Positions 35,970 to 45,734 of a stretch of DNA of 64,000 bases are shown piece by piece. Below the pieces are notes generated by a model. The model ran no database searches. It saw only the letters and a program-made list of their open reading frames with translations, and was not told the origin of the DNA. The first letter of the stretch is position 1. Every line of letters begins with the position of its first letter. Source of the stretch: Flagellimonas flava (GTDB lineage Bacteria > Bacteroidota > Bacteroidia > Flavobacteriales > Flavobacteriaceae); contig NZ_FQWL01000005.1 in NCBI RefSeq assembly GCF_900129665.1, positions 62,001 to 126,000 of the forward strand, in the 5' to 3' direction. Both the position numbers and the translations under genes were made by a program.

Positions 35970-37523
35970 ATGAAAAGGGAGCTTAGAATATTTTTTTATA
36001 GCCTATTAGGGTTCTTTGTCTTAGGGTTTATCTGGAGTTTTTCAAAAAGCGGGGTCGATAAGATCCGCAAAAAAGAACCAACTGATCATCAAATTATTAA
36101 TCACAAAGAAAATACGTCATCTGCGAATGCCCAGAAATCGGTATCTGAAAAGAATGAAAATGAAATTGAAAGATCTTTACCTAAGACCAAGGAAAAGCCC
36201 TTGAACGTTCTCTTCATAGCAGTGGATGATTTAAGGCCCGAACTTGGCTGCTATGGCAAATCACAAATATATTCCCCCAATATCGATAAATTGGCCGATC
36301 AAGGTTTTCTGTTTGAGCGTGCTTATAGCAATGCCCCTGTTTGTGGGGCCTCCAGGGCCAGTATCCTCACAGGTTTACGGCCCAGCCCTTCACGTTTTCT
36401 TACCCATAAAAGCTATATCGATGTTGATGCACCCAACGTTGTCACCATGCCAAAGCATTTCAAGAACAATGGTTATGCATCATTGAGCCTTGGGAAGATA
36501 TTGCACAATTGGAACGAGGATGCCCTTGACAGCTGGAGCGAGACACCTTGGCATCCGAGGGTATTTGAGCCCGGTTCTTGGGAACAACAAAGGTTGAACT
36601 ACCTACGTCCCGAAAATTTTGGAACCCGGGCACCGATTGAAAAGGCGGGAGTTGCCGACACTGCCTATCTGGACGGAAAGATTGCGAACCGCGCAATAAA
36701 GGAGCTGCAGAGGTTTGCTGAAAGCGACCAGCCTTTTTTCATCGCTATGGGCTTCGTAAAGCCGCACCTGCCCTTCAATGCCCCCGCCAAGTACTGGGAC
36801 CTCTATGATCCAAATAAAATCGAGTTCCCCGAATTCATGGAATACCCGGAGAACGTTCCGGACGAGGCGCGCCATAATTCCAGCGAACTGCGCACCTACG
36901 ACGACATTCCCAAAGAAGGCCCTTTGTCCGATGCAATGGCGCGCTCATTGATGCACGGCTACTATGCGTGCGTGAGCTATGTGGACGCCCAGATAGGTAG
37001 GGTAATGGAAGAGCTAAAAAGGCTTGGATTGGAGGAGAATACGATTGTGGTGGTATGGGGCGACCATGGTTGGAGCCTAAGGGAGCACGGACTTTGGTGC
37101 AAGCATTCCACATACAACATAGCCCTGCATACTCCCTTAATAGTGAAAATTCCGAATAAAAAAGGAGGCCAAAAAATCAAGGCCCTTACCGAACTTGTTG
37201 ACCTCTATCCCTCCCTTTGTGACCTTGCAGGGTTGTCCAGGCCTTATCATCTTCAGGGTGATAGTTTTGCTTACCTGATTGAAAACCCCAATGCAAAGGG
37301 CAAGGATGCCATTTTTGGAAGATGGGTGGACGCAGATCTAATCAAAACGGACAGATATCTATATACAGAATGGTACACCTTAGACGGTAGAACCAAAGCG
37401 CGAATGCTTTACGACCACCATAAAGATCCCGATGAAACGGTAAATATTGCAGAACGGTACGAGCACACCGACATGGTGAAGGACTTTAGTAACCGTCTCC
37501 AAAGACAGCGCAAAATCCAATGA
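35970..37523 (+). CDS. Sulfatase, membrane-anchored paralogue (copy 2)
   Basis: 517-aa paralogue of the gene at 34459. The N-terminus is an uncleaved-looking membrane helix (FFYSLLGFFVLGFIWSF) rather than a lipobox, followed by a charged linker of about 50 residues. Metal block AVDDLRPELGCYG; activation motif CGASR with C125; GDHGWSLREHG. Both copies share the central block but differ in anchor, in the segment before the block and in the C-terminal substrate-side part, so they probably remove sulfate from different positions of the same glycan. It lies 59 nt after copy 1. Confidence 0.93.
   Translation: MKRELRIFFYSLLGFFVLGFIWSFSKSGVDKIRKKEPTDHQIINHKENTSSANAQKSVSEKNENEIERSLPKTKEKPLNVLFIAVDDLRPELGCYGKSQIYSPNIDKLADQGFLFERAYSNAPVCGASRASILTGLRPSPSRFLTHKSYIDVDAPNVVTMPKHFKNNGYASLSLGKILHNWNEDALDSWSETPWHPRVFEPGSWEQQRLNYLRPENFGTRAPIEKAGVADTAYLDGKIANRAIKELQRFAESDQPFFIAMGFVKPHLPFNAPAKYWDLYDPNKIEFPEFMEYPENVPDEARHNSSELRTYDDIPKEGPLSDAMARSLMHGYYACVSYVDAQIGRVMEELKRLGLEENTIVVVWGDHGWSLREHGLWCKHSTYNIALHTPLIVKIPNKKGGQKIKALTELVDLYPSLCDLAGLSRPYHLQGDSFAYLIENPNAKGKDAIFGRWVDADLIKTDRYLYTEWYTLDGRTKARMLYDHHKDPDETVNIAERYEHTDMVKDFSNRLQRQRKIQ
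36660..37113 (+). repeat. Homogenised sulfatase block, copy 2
   Basis: Counterpart of 35047-35500, offset 1,613 bp, covering the part from AYLDGKIANRA to the WSLREHG metal block. Confidence 0.85.
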
Positions 37524-37557
37524 CAGATTATTAAAGCATAGATAAGCGAACTTTTTT

Positions 37558-40161
37558 ATGAACAGTATTCAATTTGAATCGATGAGAAAACTACAAAGCA
37601 CATTTTTTTATAGCCTAATTCTTTGTTTAGCGGGAATTGGCCAGAGTTGTCAGGATAAGCCGAAGGAAGTGACCGAGCCATCGAAAATGACGGAGTTGAA
37701 CCCAGATGACTTCAAACATTATATAGACAGGTTTAACAATGACGATTTATATGAATCCGATTCCTATGTAGCAAACGATAAGGCCTGGGCTTGGTTAAGA
37801 GGTCAGATACCACTTTTTGAATGCCCCGATAGCACTATTGAAAAGACCTATTACTTTAGGTGGTGGACCCTCAGAAAACATATCAAAAAGAGCAAGGAAT
37901 CTTTTGTAATGACCGAGTTTCTGCCTGAGGTGCCATGGGCTGGCCCAGAGAACACCATAGTGTGCCCCGTCGGTCATCAGTACAATGAGTTCAGATGGTT
38001 TCACGAGACTAGCTATCTCGATGACTATTCGAGATTTTGGTTTGAAAAGGGTCAAGTGGATCGCTATTCCAATTGGATAGTTGATGCCCTTTATCAGAGA
38101 TATTTGGTGGTCAAAGAAAAGGAGTCTCTTACGGCACTACTTCCTAAGATGATTGATTTCTATGAATCTTTTGAAAAAAGGCAAATGACCAAACATGGCC
38201 TTTTTTGGAGCATCGATACCAGGGAAGGTATGGAATTCAGTATAAGCGGTGTTCCTGACACAGTTATTGCAAATAATCTTGCCCATAAACAGGTTTATCC
38301 GCCTGGTTTGGCACACAAGGGCTATCGGGTCGCAACAAATTCCTATATGTATGCAAATGCCCTTGCAATTTCTAAAATAGCGAAGTTGGCCGGTAAGGAA
38401 GAAACTGCACTACTATACGAGGATAAGGCCAAGGGACTAAAAAGCTTGGTTCAAAATAAACTATGGGATCATGATGCCCAATTTTTTAAATCATCCATTG
38501 ACAATGGTGATTCACCTATTCTTTCCGAGGCCAGGGAGTTGAGCGGTTATATACCGTGGTATTTCAATCTTCCGGATGAAGGCTACGAGGAATCATGGGC
38601 CCAATTGATGGATTCCCAAGGTTTTTATTCTGATTATGGCCCCACATCTGCCGAAAAGAGGCATCCTGACTTTATGTATGAAAATGGCCATATGTGCTTT
38701 TGGAATGGCCCCTCATGGCCATTTGCAACTACCCAAACCTTGGTGGGTCTTGCGAACTTGTTAAATAATTACGACCAGCAAGTCATAGGTAAGGAAGATT
38801 ACTTGAAGGTTTTAGGTGACTATGCACATTCACATAGACTTAAGTTGGAAAATGGCAAAGAAGTGAGTTGGATTGGGGAGAGCATCAATCCCGAAAATGG
38901 TGATTGGCTCTCGCGAAAAATCATGTACGAAAAGAATGCAGATGACAAGGATCGAGGTGTCCATTACAATCATTCAGGATATATAGACCTTATCGTTACA
39001 GGTTTGGTGGGACTAAGGCCTAGAGAAGACAACATTTTAGAGATTAACCCGCTTGTTCCCGAGGAAAAATGGGATTATTTCCGACTGGACAATGTGCTGT
39101 ACCATGATAAAAAAATATCCATAGTTTATGACAAGACCGGAAAAAAATATGGGTTGGGCAAGGGAATTATGGTTTATGTAAATGGCAAACAGATTGCCTC
39201 AAGCGAAGAACTAGGAAGAATAGAAGTAGAACTTCCTCCCTTGACGGAAACCTATAGTGAGACCAATGCTGGTTGGGAAAAATACGAGGGCAACCCGGTT
39301 CTGGGAGGCGAGCTGGGAACATGTTTCGATGTCTCCCTACTCAAGGAAGAAGATAAATATCAGATGTGGTTTTCGTGGCGCCCAGAACAAAGTATTGCCC
39401 TGGTGGAAAGCACTGATGGCAAGAACTGGGACAAGCCCCAAATTTCCCTGGCACCCAATATGGAATCAAAGTGGGAAGATAGGGTAAACCGCCCCGTGGT
39501 CATTAAGAATGACAAAGGTTATAAAATGTGGTACACGGGCCAGATTTCAACTCCTGAAAATAAATCTGAAATCGGGTTGGCCACCAGTACGGATGGGATT
39601 ATTTGGAATAGAGTACAAGGAGAATCGGTCATTGAACCCAGTGTGCCATGGGAAAAGAACGCCATTATGTGTCCCCATGTAATCTGGGATGAGTCCAACA
39701 ATCTTTATCAAATGTGGTATTCCGGAGGGGAACAATACGAACCGGATGCCATTGGTTATGCTACCAGCACAGACGGGGTAGAATGGAACAAGCATGAAGC
39801 CAATCCTGTTTTTAGTGCGGACCAGAACAGCCCATGGGAGTATGAAAAAGTAACGGCTTGTCAGGTAGTAAAGCATAAGGACTGGTATTATATGTTCTAC
39901 ATCGGCTTCCACGACGTTCATTGGGCACAGATTGGAGTAGCACGTTCTAAAGATGGTGTTTCCAATTGGGAGAGACATCCTCAAAATCCCATTATCAAAA
40001 CCAGTAAAGAGGGATGGGACCGGGATGCCTGTTATAAGCCCTACGTCATTTTTGACGAAGAAAATGATCAATGGATGCTTTGGTATAATGGCAGAAAACT
40101 AAGTGTTGAGCAGATTGGTCTGGCCATTCATAAAGGAGAGGATCTGGGTTTTGACAAGTAA
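37558..40161 (+). CDS. Two-domain glycosidase: MGH1/GH63-like barrel plus beta-propeller
   Basis: 867-aa exported protein. An ATG at 37582 gives a clean lipoprotein signal (ending GIGQSC), so the real start may be there rather than 37558. Residues about 60-560 resemble MGH1/GH63-like (alpha/alpha)6 glycosidases (FLPEVPWAGPENT, ATNSYMYANALAI, WNGPSWPFATTQTL). Residues about 590-867 are a five-bladed propeller like those of clans GH-F/GH-J and GH130-type enzymes, with repeated blade strings KMWYTGQ, QMWYSGG and MLWYNGR after ATSTDG/ARSKDG. Two catalytic folds in one chain is unusual. It sits between sulfatases. Each half could be a hydrolase, or the propeller could bind substrate. Confidence 0.85.
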   Translation: MNSIQFESMRKLQSTFFYSLILCLAGIGQSCQDKPKEVTEPSKMTELNPDDFKHYIDRFNNDDLYESDSYVANDKAWAWLRGQIPLFECPDSTIEKTYYFRWWTLRKHIKKSKESFVMTEFLPEVPWAGPENTIVCPVGHQYNEFRWFHETSYLDDYSRFWFEKGQVDRYSNWIVDALYQRYLVVKEKESLTALLPKMIDFYESFEKRQMTKHGLFWSIDTREGMEFSISGVPDTVIANNLAHKQVYPPGLAHKGYRVATNSYMYANALAISKIAKLAGKEETALLYEDKAKGLKSLVQNKLWDHDAQFFKSSIDNGDSPILSEARELSGYIPWYFNLPDEGYEESWAQLMDSQGFYSDYGPTSAEKRHPDFMYENGHMCFWNGPSWPFATTQTLVGLANLLNNYDQQVIGKEDYLKVLGDYAHSHRLKLENGKEVSWIGESINPENGDWLSRKIMYEKNADDKDRGVHYNHSGYIDLIVTGLVGLRPREDNILEINPLVPEEKWDYFRLDNVLYHDKKISIVYDKTGKKYGLGKGIMVYVNGKQIASSEELGRIEVELPPLTETYSETNAGWEKYEGNPVLGGELGTCFDVSLLKEEDKYQMWFSWRPEQSIALVESTDGKNWDKPQISLAPNMESKWEDRVNRPVVIKNDKGYKMWYTGQISTPENKSEIGLATSTDGIIWNRVQGESVIEPSVPWEKNAIMCPHVIWDESNNLYQMWYSGGEQYEPDAIGYATSTDGVEWNKHEANPVFSADQNSPWEYEKVTACQVVKHKDWYYMFYIGFHDVHWAQIGVARSKDGVSNWERHPQNPIIKTSKEGWDRDACYKPYVIFDEENDQWMLWYNGRKLSVEQIGLAIHKGEDLGFDK

Positions 40162-40279
40162 CAATTTCATACCGTATTAACTCAACTATTATGGGCGATA
40201 TTTCACATATATTTTTCATCAAGTAGGCCCAGGTTGAAACATTCGTAATTAAAACCAAATTTTTGATAAAAAAGTGAAG

Positions 40280-41881
40280 ATGATACGACTTAAACTCCAA
40301 AAAGTGATTCTGAAGCTGTTTCTGGTTCTCATTATATTTTCATTGGGTTGCAAAGATCAGAATAAAGAGACAATATCAGAAGTACCCAATATCCTTTTTG
40401 CCATAATGGATGATGCCACGTATCTCCATATGGGAGCTTACGGCTGTGACTGGATAGATACTCCGAATTTTGATAGAATTGCCAGTGAAGGGCTTTTGTT
40501 TTCGAGGGCTTATACCCCTAACGCCAAATGCGCCCCTTCTCGATCTTCCATTCTTACGGGGCGAAATTCTTGGCAATTGGAAGAGGCCGCAAACCATTGG
40601 TGCTATTTCCCACAAAAATTCAAAACATATGCTGAAGTTTTGGAAGAAAACGACTATCATGTAGGTTATACAGACAAAGGATGGGCTCCCGGAATTGCCA
40701 AAAACGCAGATGGATCAGAACGGTTTCTACTTGGTAAAGCATATAATGAAAAAATAACTTCACCTCCTACTAGCAAAATCTCAACTGTCGATTACGCCGC
40801 CAATTTTTCAAGCTTTTTGGAAGCTGATAAAGGGGATAGGCCATTCTGTTTTTGGTATGGGTCAAGAGAACCACATAGGGCTTATGAAGAAGGGTCTGGA
40901 ATTCGCAAAGGCGGTAAGAAAATTGAGCAGATTGATATGGTGTATTCCTTTTGGCCAGATAATGAAGCTGTTCGCTCCGATTTATTGGATTATGCTTATG
41001 AGATAGAATATTTTGATTTTCAATTGGGGAAAATGCTAAAAACTTTGGAGGAAAAAGGAAAGTTGGATAATACCATTATCGTGGTAACCTCTGACAATGG
41101 CATGCCATTTCCCAGAATCAAGGGACAAGAATATGAGCTTTCAAATCATTTACCACTTGCAATAATGTGGAAGGATGGCATCAAAAATCCTGGTAGGGTT
41201 ATCGATGGTTTGGTAAGTTTTATCGATTTGGCGCCTACATTTTTAGAACTGGCCAAAATTGGTCAAGACTCAAGCGGAATGGAACCTATTACCGGCAAAA
41301 GTTTGGTCAAATTTTTTGACTCCAATCAATCGGATGTTAAAGATACTTTTAGAGATTTTGTCCTTATAGGTAAAGAGCGACACGATATTGGGCGGCCTGA
41401 TGACGTGGGCTATCCGATTCGTGGAATTGTAAAGGAAGATTATCTCTTTATCCAAAACTTTGAGACGGAAAGGTGGCCCGCCGGAAATCCATCCACAGGC
41501 TATTTGAATTGCGATGGAAGCATTACAAAGACAGAAATATTAAAATCCAGGGAAGACCCTAAAACGTCCCACTATTGGAATCTGTCTTTTGGCAAGAGGC
41601 CAGAATATGAACTTTACAACATCAGGACAGATCCGGAATGTATGTACAATCTGGTGAATGAGCCTGAATTATTGCCAACTGCTGAGAGGCTTAAGAATCT
41701 AATGGTTTCAGAGTTAACAAAGCAAACAGACCCAAGAATTTTAGGGAATGGGGAAATATTTGATAACTATAAATATGCAGATTCAACAGGGGTCAACTTT
41801 TACGAACGATACATGGCAGGAGAAAAACTGAATTCCGGTTGGGTTAATCCTTCTGATTTTGAAAAGGGTGATTTTAACTAA
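40280..41881 (+). CDS. Sulfatase lipoprotein
   Basis: 533-aa sulfatase from ATG 40280 (the frame opens at GTG 40274). Lipoprotein signal with lipobox SLGC. Metal block [15 protein letters not shown]. Activation motif CAPSR with C84. Later blocks: [10 protein letters not shown] and [11 protein letters not shown]. It is from a different subfamily than the tandem pair at 34459/35970. The C-terminus is followed by a remnant of a close paralogue (41933-42313), so this gene was once duplicated. Depends on formylglycine formation. Confidence 0.92.
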   Translation: MIRLKLQKVILKLFLVLIIFSLGCKDQNKETISEVPNILFAIMDDATYLHMGAYGCDWIDTPNFDRIASEGLLFSRAYTPNAKCAPSRSSILTGRNSWQLEEAANHWCYFPQKFKTYAEVLEENDYHVGYTDKGWAPGIAKNADGSERFLLGKAYNEKITSPPTSKISTVDYAANFSSFLEADKGDRPFCFWYGSREPHRAYEEGSGIRKGGKKIEQIDMVYSFWPDNEAVRSDLLDYAYEIEYFDFQLGKMLKTLEEKGKLDNTIIVVTSDNGMPFPRIKGQEYELSNHLPLAIMWKDGIKNPGRVIDGLVSFIDLAPTFLELAKIGQDSSGMEPITGKSLVKFFDSNQSDVKDTFRDFVLIGKERHDIGRPDDVGYPIRGIVKEDYLFIQNFETERWPAGNPSTGYLNCDGSITKTEILKSREDPKTSHYWNLSFGKRPEYELYNIRTDPECMYNLVNEPELLPTAERLKNLMVSELTKQTDPRILGNGEIFDNYKYADSTGVNFYERYMAGEKLNSGWVNPSDFEKGDFN

Positions 41882-41932
41882 AAGTAGGGAAGATGCATTT
41901 TAAAACCTCTACACAGGAGGATAAAAATAATT

Positions 41933-42313
41933 TTGAAGCGTAGAAGAACAGGTGTTGACAAGAAATACTGGAAATGGAATTTTGGCAAAAGGCCCTCCGA
42001 AGAACTGTACAATATTAAGAAAAACCCGTATTGTATGAACAATTTGGAAGGGAAGGCACGATTTGAAGAAAGCAAAGATCAACTTAAAGCAAGTCTTTAT
42101 GCGCATCTAGAGAACCAAAATGACCTTAGGGTTCAAGGTTAAGGCCATCTATATGAAAGTAGTCCACAAGTAAAGCTAAGTCATTTTTATGAAGATTATA
42201 TGAGTGGAAAAAACCCAAAGGCAAGCTGGGTCATTGAAAGTGATTTCGAACCATTTTATGTGGATGCCAATGGGAACAATCTCGAAAAGGTCATCATTAA
42301 AAAAATCAAATGA
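41933..42313 (+). pseudogene. Sulfatase C-terminal remnant
   Basis: The frame from TTG 41933 matches the C-terminus of the preceding sulfatase: YWKWNFGKRPSEELYNIKKN corresponds to [20 protein letters not shown]. It is stopped by a TAA at 42140-42142 and continues in the same frame (LSHFYEDYMSGKNPKASW corresponds to [17 protein letters not shown]) to a TGA at 42313. The catalytic N-terminal three quarters are absent. The divergence suggests an old paralogue, not a recent copy. Confidence 0.82.
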
Positions 42314-42418
42314 GCCCTAAAAAACTCTACCCTATGAATCGGGATAGCCGAGATACTGTTGGAAATCTCTCCAGCTGTTAAACAAATATTGTAGTAAGTA
42401 ATCTAATCTATTAAAAAA

Positions 42419-43324
42419 ATGAAAACAACAAAAGTTTTAAAGACCAGATTTTGGTCTTATGCTGTTGGGACCATGTGCCTAGCAGTCATGATTTCTTCCT
42501 GTGAGAAAGAAAACCTAGAGGCTCCCCTTATAGAGGATTCCTCTGAAAACACCCTTGCCCGTGCGGTCTATTCCAACAGAACAGTTGGTTTTAACAAGTC
42601 TGATCAAACCTATACCAATTCTATGGCCACCTCTGATTTTGGCAGTATTGGAGGCTGGAGTTCAGGTGAAGCAGGAGCTTACATAAGAGCCAATGCACTT
42701 AGAATAACCTTGAAGAAGAACAAGGTAGGTTCTGGCAGTGGTATGAATTCTACCGTCAATGTATCTGATGGTACAGAGTATGAGGTGGAGTTCAAGGTGA
42801 AATTCAATAGTGGATTTGAGTGGAGTCGCGGAGGAAAAATGGGTTGGGGCTTTTCAATTGGTAATGGAGTCACGGGCTGCAACGGTGATGATGCCAGAGC
42901 AGGCCAGGGCGGTAGTGTACGGTGTATCTGGTACGCGCCAGATATGTCAAAAGGTGATAATAACGGTACTGCATATTTCCGACCAGGCGTTTACTCCCGA
43001 GGAATGCCTGATGACTGTGCTGAAAATTTTGGAGCTAAATGGCCCAGCAGCTCATCTCTACAAACGGGGGTATGGTATACCGTTAAAATCTACTACAAGC
43101 AGAACACCAGTAATTCAAGCCAAAACGGCAAGCTTAAAATGTGGGTTAATGGAAATAAATTTTTAGACAAGAGCAACATGTGGTGGAGTGATAATTCCAA
43201 CAATAGGAAAGTAGAAAAATTATTGTTTAACACATTCAGGGGAGGTAGTTCATCAACCTGGGAAGCGAACAATGATCACTTCGTTCGTTTCGATTATGTG
43301 AAATGGAAAAGGTTAGCCAGTTAA
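42419..43324 (+). CDS. PL14-like polysaccharide lyase lipoprotein
   Basis: 301 aa. Lipoprotein signal ending in ISSC (residue 28), then a jelly-roll of the polysaccharide lyase 14/alginate-lyase-like type: YEVEFKVKFNSGFEWSRGG, KMGWGFSIGNG, W at TGVWYTVKIYYKQN, KMWVNG, and NTFRGGSSSTWEA near the end. The GGK-x-x-G-x-G block, typical of the family's inner sheet, is seen as RGGKMGWGFSIG. The substrate is not predictable; family members cleave uronic-acid polymers. It would be the only candidate endo-acting enzyme in the locus. The stop overlaps the next start by 22 bp. Confidence 0.75.
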   Translation: MKTTKVLKTRFWSYAVGTMCLAVMISSCEKENLEAPLIEDSSENTLARAVYSNRTVGFNKSDQTYTNSMATSDFGSIGGWSSGEAGAYIRANALRITLKKNKVGSGSGMNSTVNVSDGTEYEVEFKVKFNSGFEWSRGGKMGWGFSIGNGVTGCNGDDARAGQGGSVRCIWYAPDMSKGDNNGTAYFRPGVYSRGMPDDCAENFGAKWPSSSSLQTGVWYTVKIYYKQNTSNSSQNGKLKMWVNGNKFLDKSNMWWSDNSNNRKVEKLLFNTFRGGSSSTWEANNDHFVRFDYVKWKRLAS

Positions 43325-44193
43325 GAAGTTTATTGGTTTTTTGGTTGGTAACCTTCAGTGCTTCCAGTCTTTTGGGTCAGACCAATAGACTGGAAGTCCA
43401 ATTGGCACCAGTGGTAAGTTTAGAAAATTTTTCATGGTCAATTGCTGGAAATCTCGAAGGTGCAGACCCTAATATTCTATCCGAACTGGAATGGGAAAAC
43501 CTTGTCAATGCAGGATTCCTAATAGGGCTTCGTTACAAGATTTCAAGTCAATTTCGGATAGTGTTAAGTCAAGTTGTAATGACAACCTTGAGTGGTAATG
43601 TTACGGACACCGATTATGAAGGCGATAACCGACAGAATCCAGTTTTTAGGACATCTGAAAATGCCAATAAAGGACATTTTGTGCAGTCAGATGTTGGTAT
43701 GACTTATGATTTCCAATTGGGTAGAAATCTTTACATGATCCCTTATCTAGGGGTGGTGTATTCAAACCGCTATCTATCCATCATTAATAAATCTAATGGG
43801 TTGGATAGTTCTTATAGACCCTACACCTATGGCCCGACATTGGGAGTAACACTAAAAATGGGTTTTAAAAATCATTGGGAAGTGGCCTTTGAAAGTCGGT
43901 TGGGCGCTACCAAATACAGGGCTTCAGGAGATTGGAACTTGATTGAAGAGTTACAACATCCTGACAGCTTTCGCCATAAAGCAAATATGTACAGCATCAA
44001 CAGCCAGTTTTCTGTTATTAAAAGTATTGGAAAATCGAGTTTGGCAGTAATTCTTTTCTACGACTATGCATCTTCAGACGAAGGTGTTGATACCCTCTTT
44101 TTTGAAGATGGAAGTGTGGCTTATACCCAATTCAATGGAGCATCTAGCCAAACGTTTGGATTGGGTTTAAGCTATAGTAGATGGTTTTGGTGA
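43303..44193 (+). CDS. Outer-membrane beta-barrel, tentative omptin-like
   Basis: 296-aa exported barrel (signal ending SSLLGQ; terminal aromatic SRWFW). Its layout recalls omptin surface proteases: SELEW near strand 2, a loop with DTDYEG (D102 and D104, matching the omptin Asp pair in DQDW), and a late loop SGDWN followed by about 18 residues to the next strand. At the omptin Asp-x-His site it reads D210-W-N212, so the catalytic His looks replaced by Asn. If the relation is right, this is an inactive or altered omptin fold, perhaps a receptor. It overlaps the lyase gene by 22 bp, so translation is coupled. It may instead be an unrelated barrel. Confidence 0.6.
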   Translation: MEKVSQLRSLLVFWLVTFSASSLLGQTNRLEVQLAPVVSLENFSWSIAGNLEGADPNILSELEWENLVNAGFLIGLRYKISSQFRIVLSQVVMTTLSGNVTDTDYEGDNRQNPVFRTSENANKGHFVQSDVGMTYDFQLGRNLYMIPYLGVVYSNRYLSIINKSNGLDSSYRPYTYGPTLGVTLKMGFKNHWEVAFESRLGATKYRASGDWNLIEELQHPDSFRHKANMYSINSQFSVIKSIGKSSLAVILFYDYASSDEGVDTLFFEDGSVAYTQFNGASSQTFGLGLSYSRWFW

Positions 44194-44246
44194 TAAGTAA
44201 TTGATAAACGGATTGTGTTCCCCATTTCGGAATATAACAGAAGGAG

Positions 44247-45650
44247 ATGAACTATAATTCTTTACTACACAGATATAATATCCCCCAAAGGCTGCTTTGG
44301 GTATTTTTTCTGGTAGGTACGATTTACAACTGTAAAAAATCGACCAAAAATCAACTACCGGTAGACTTGGTTCTTGAAAGGACACAGTTAACTAAAATCT
44401 GTGATTCAATATATGAGGCATATAGTCTACCCGGTTTGGCGATTGCCATACGCTATGGTGAAGATGAGTTTGTATTCTCCAAAGGAATTGCCGATCAACA
44501 TATGAACCTTCCAGTTACCGATAGTACGCTTTTTTACATGGGCTCATTTAGTGAAGTTCCTATGACCATGGCCATGTTGGAGTTAGAAGAGGCAGGTCTG
44601 GTAGATTTGGACATTCCATTCAGAAAATATATTCCTTACCTCGACAAGGAATTTGATGGTGTTCAACCGACCATCCATCACTTATTGACCCATACCTCGG
44701 GCATAGAAGATACCAATCCAACTTGGGATGACACAAAATATGATACCGACGAATTGGAGATGACCTCTAAAAGCATAGCCGGATTACCACTACTCTTTGA
44801 ACCGGGCAGTAAACGAACTTGGTGTGGGTATGGCTTTGATATATTGGCAGATATCATGCAAAAAACGACTGGTGAAAAATTTGAACATTTGTTGGATTCC
44901 CTTGTCTTAGAACCAATGGACATACAAGATGCTACATTTGAAATCAGAAAGGTAGATATTGCCAAGTTGGCGAAACCACAGGTGAAGAAAAACTATTTGG
45001 CCCATACCTATAAAAACGGAGATTTTTACCCTTATGCAAGGGAAAATGCAGGTAGCCATGGTTTTCACAGTTCGCTCTCTAATATGCTCAAATTGTTTAC
45101 AATTCTTATTGATCAGGCAAACAACATTTTCCAATTTGAATACAAAGAACTCTTTAAAAGACAATACCAAACTTCTAATGATACCTACACTGCTTATGGT
45201 TGGCAGGTACTTAAAGTTTCTGATTCCTGCTTGTTCGAACACTCATGGCGACAAGGGGGTTTTAGTGGTTCTGTACTCATTGAACCGGAAAACTCATTTG
45301 CCATGGTTATTATAACTAACACGGTCTCAGAGTTTGTCCCTGCTACCTATACCTATAATTTTTGGAAAAACGTCATCCACCATAAAAAGATAGAAATAAA
45401 ACCACCCTACCAAATCGCAATGGGCAAACAACTCAGTGAGGGAAAAACATTGGAGAAGGTTTTGAAAGGGTATGAGTTAGAGTATAAAAATAAGGAATCA
45501 GGATACAGCACTCCACCTGAAATTTTGGCTGAGTTTTACTCAAATCTTGTCATGGAGGAGAAGATTGATTTAGCTGAAGAATTGAAAGATTATTTGCAGA
45601 CAAAACATCCAGAAGTTTACAATCTGGTCGAACCAATTCCAGTGGATTGA
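44247..45650 (+). CDS. Beta-lactamase-fold protein with degenerate active site
   Basis: 467 aa. Class C beta-lactamase/serine-hydrolase fold with an N-terminal hydrophobic segment and probable lipobox (TIYNC). The core is recognisable: LPGLAIAIRYGED, TIHHLLTHTSGIED, HSWRQGGFSGSVLI. The catalytic SxxK tetrad reads S100-F-S-E103, so the Lys is Glu. The YxN motif reads W192-C-G194. Both changes should abolish acyl-serine chemistry. It therefore looks like a binding or regulatory pseudoenzyme, or an enzyme with different chemistry. It sits between the barrel and galactokinase genes. Confidence 0.82.
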   Translation: MNYNSLLHRYNIPQRLLWVFFLVGTIYNCKKSTKNQLPVDLVLERTQLTKICDSIYEAYSLPGLAIAIRYGEDEFVFSKGIADQHMNLPVTDSTLFYMGSFSEVPMTMAMLELEEAGLVDLDIPFRKYIPYLDKEFDGVQPTIHHLLTHTSGIEDTNPTWDDTKYDTDELEMTSKSIAGLPLLFEPGSKRTWCGYGFDILADIMQKTTGEKFEHLLDSLVLEPMDIQDATFEIRKVDIAKLAKPQVKKNYLAHTYKNGDFYPYARENAGSHGFHSSLSNMLKLFTILIDQANNIFQFEYKELFKRQYQTSNDTYTAYGWQVLKVSDSCLFEHSWRQGGFSGSVLIEPENSFAMVIITNTVSEFVPATYTYNFWKNVIHHKKIEIKPPYQIAMGKQLSEGKTLEKVLKGYELEYKNKESGYSTPPEILAEFYSNLVMEEKIDLAEELKDYLQTKHPEVYNLVEPIPVD

Positions 45651-45734
45651 GTATAGAGTAGTTCTGTCAAGAAAAGAAAGAGGTAGTAAGGCAAGCAAAT
45701 TGTAACAATCGATAAATATGTATACAAGATAACA

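Noticed and set aside
34459..37523. Tandem sulfatases as an assembly duplication
   Set aside because: The two genes differ in anchors, linkers and C-termini and by many scattered bases even within the shared block, so they are true paralogues.
39547..40071. Antisense open frame of 174 codons
   Set aside because: It shadows the propeller half of the glycosidase at 37558; its product looks like unstructured out-of-frame translation.
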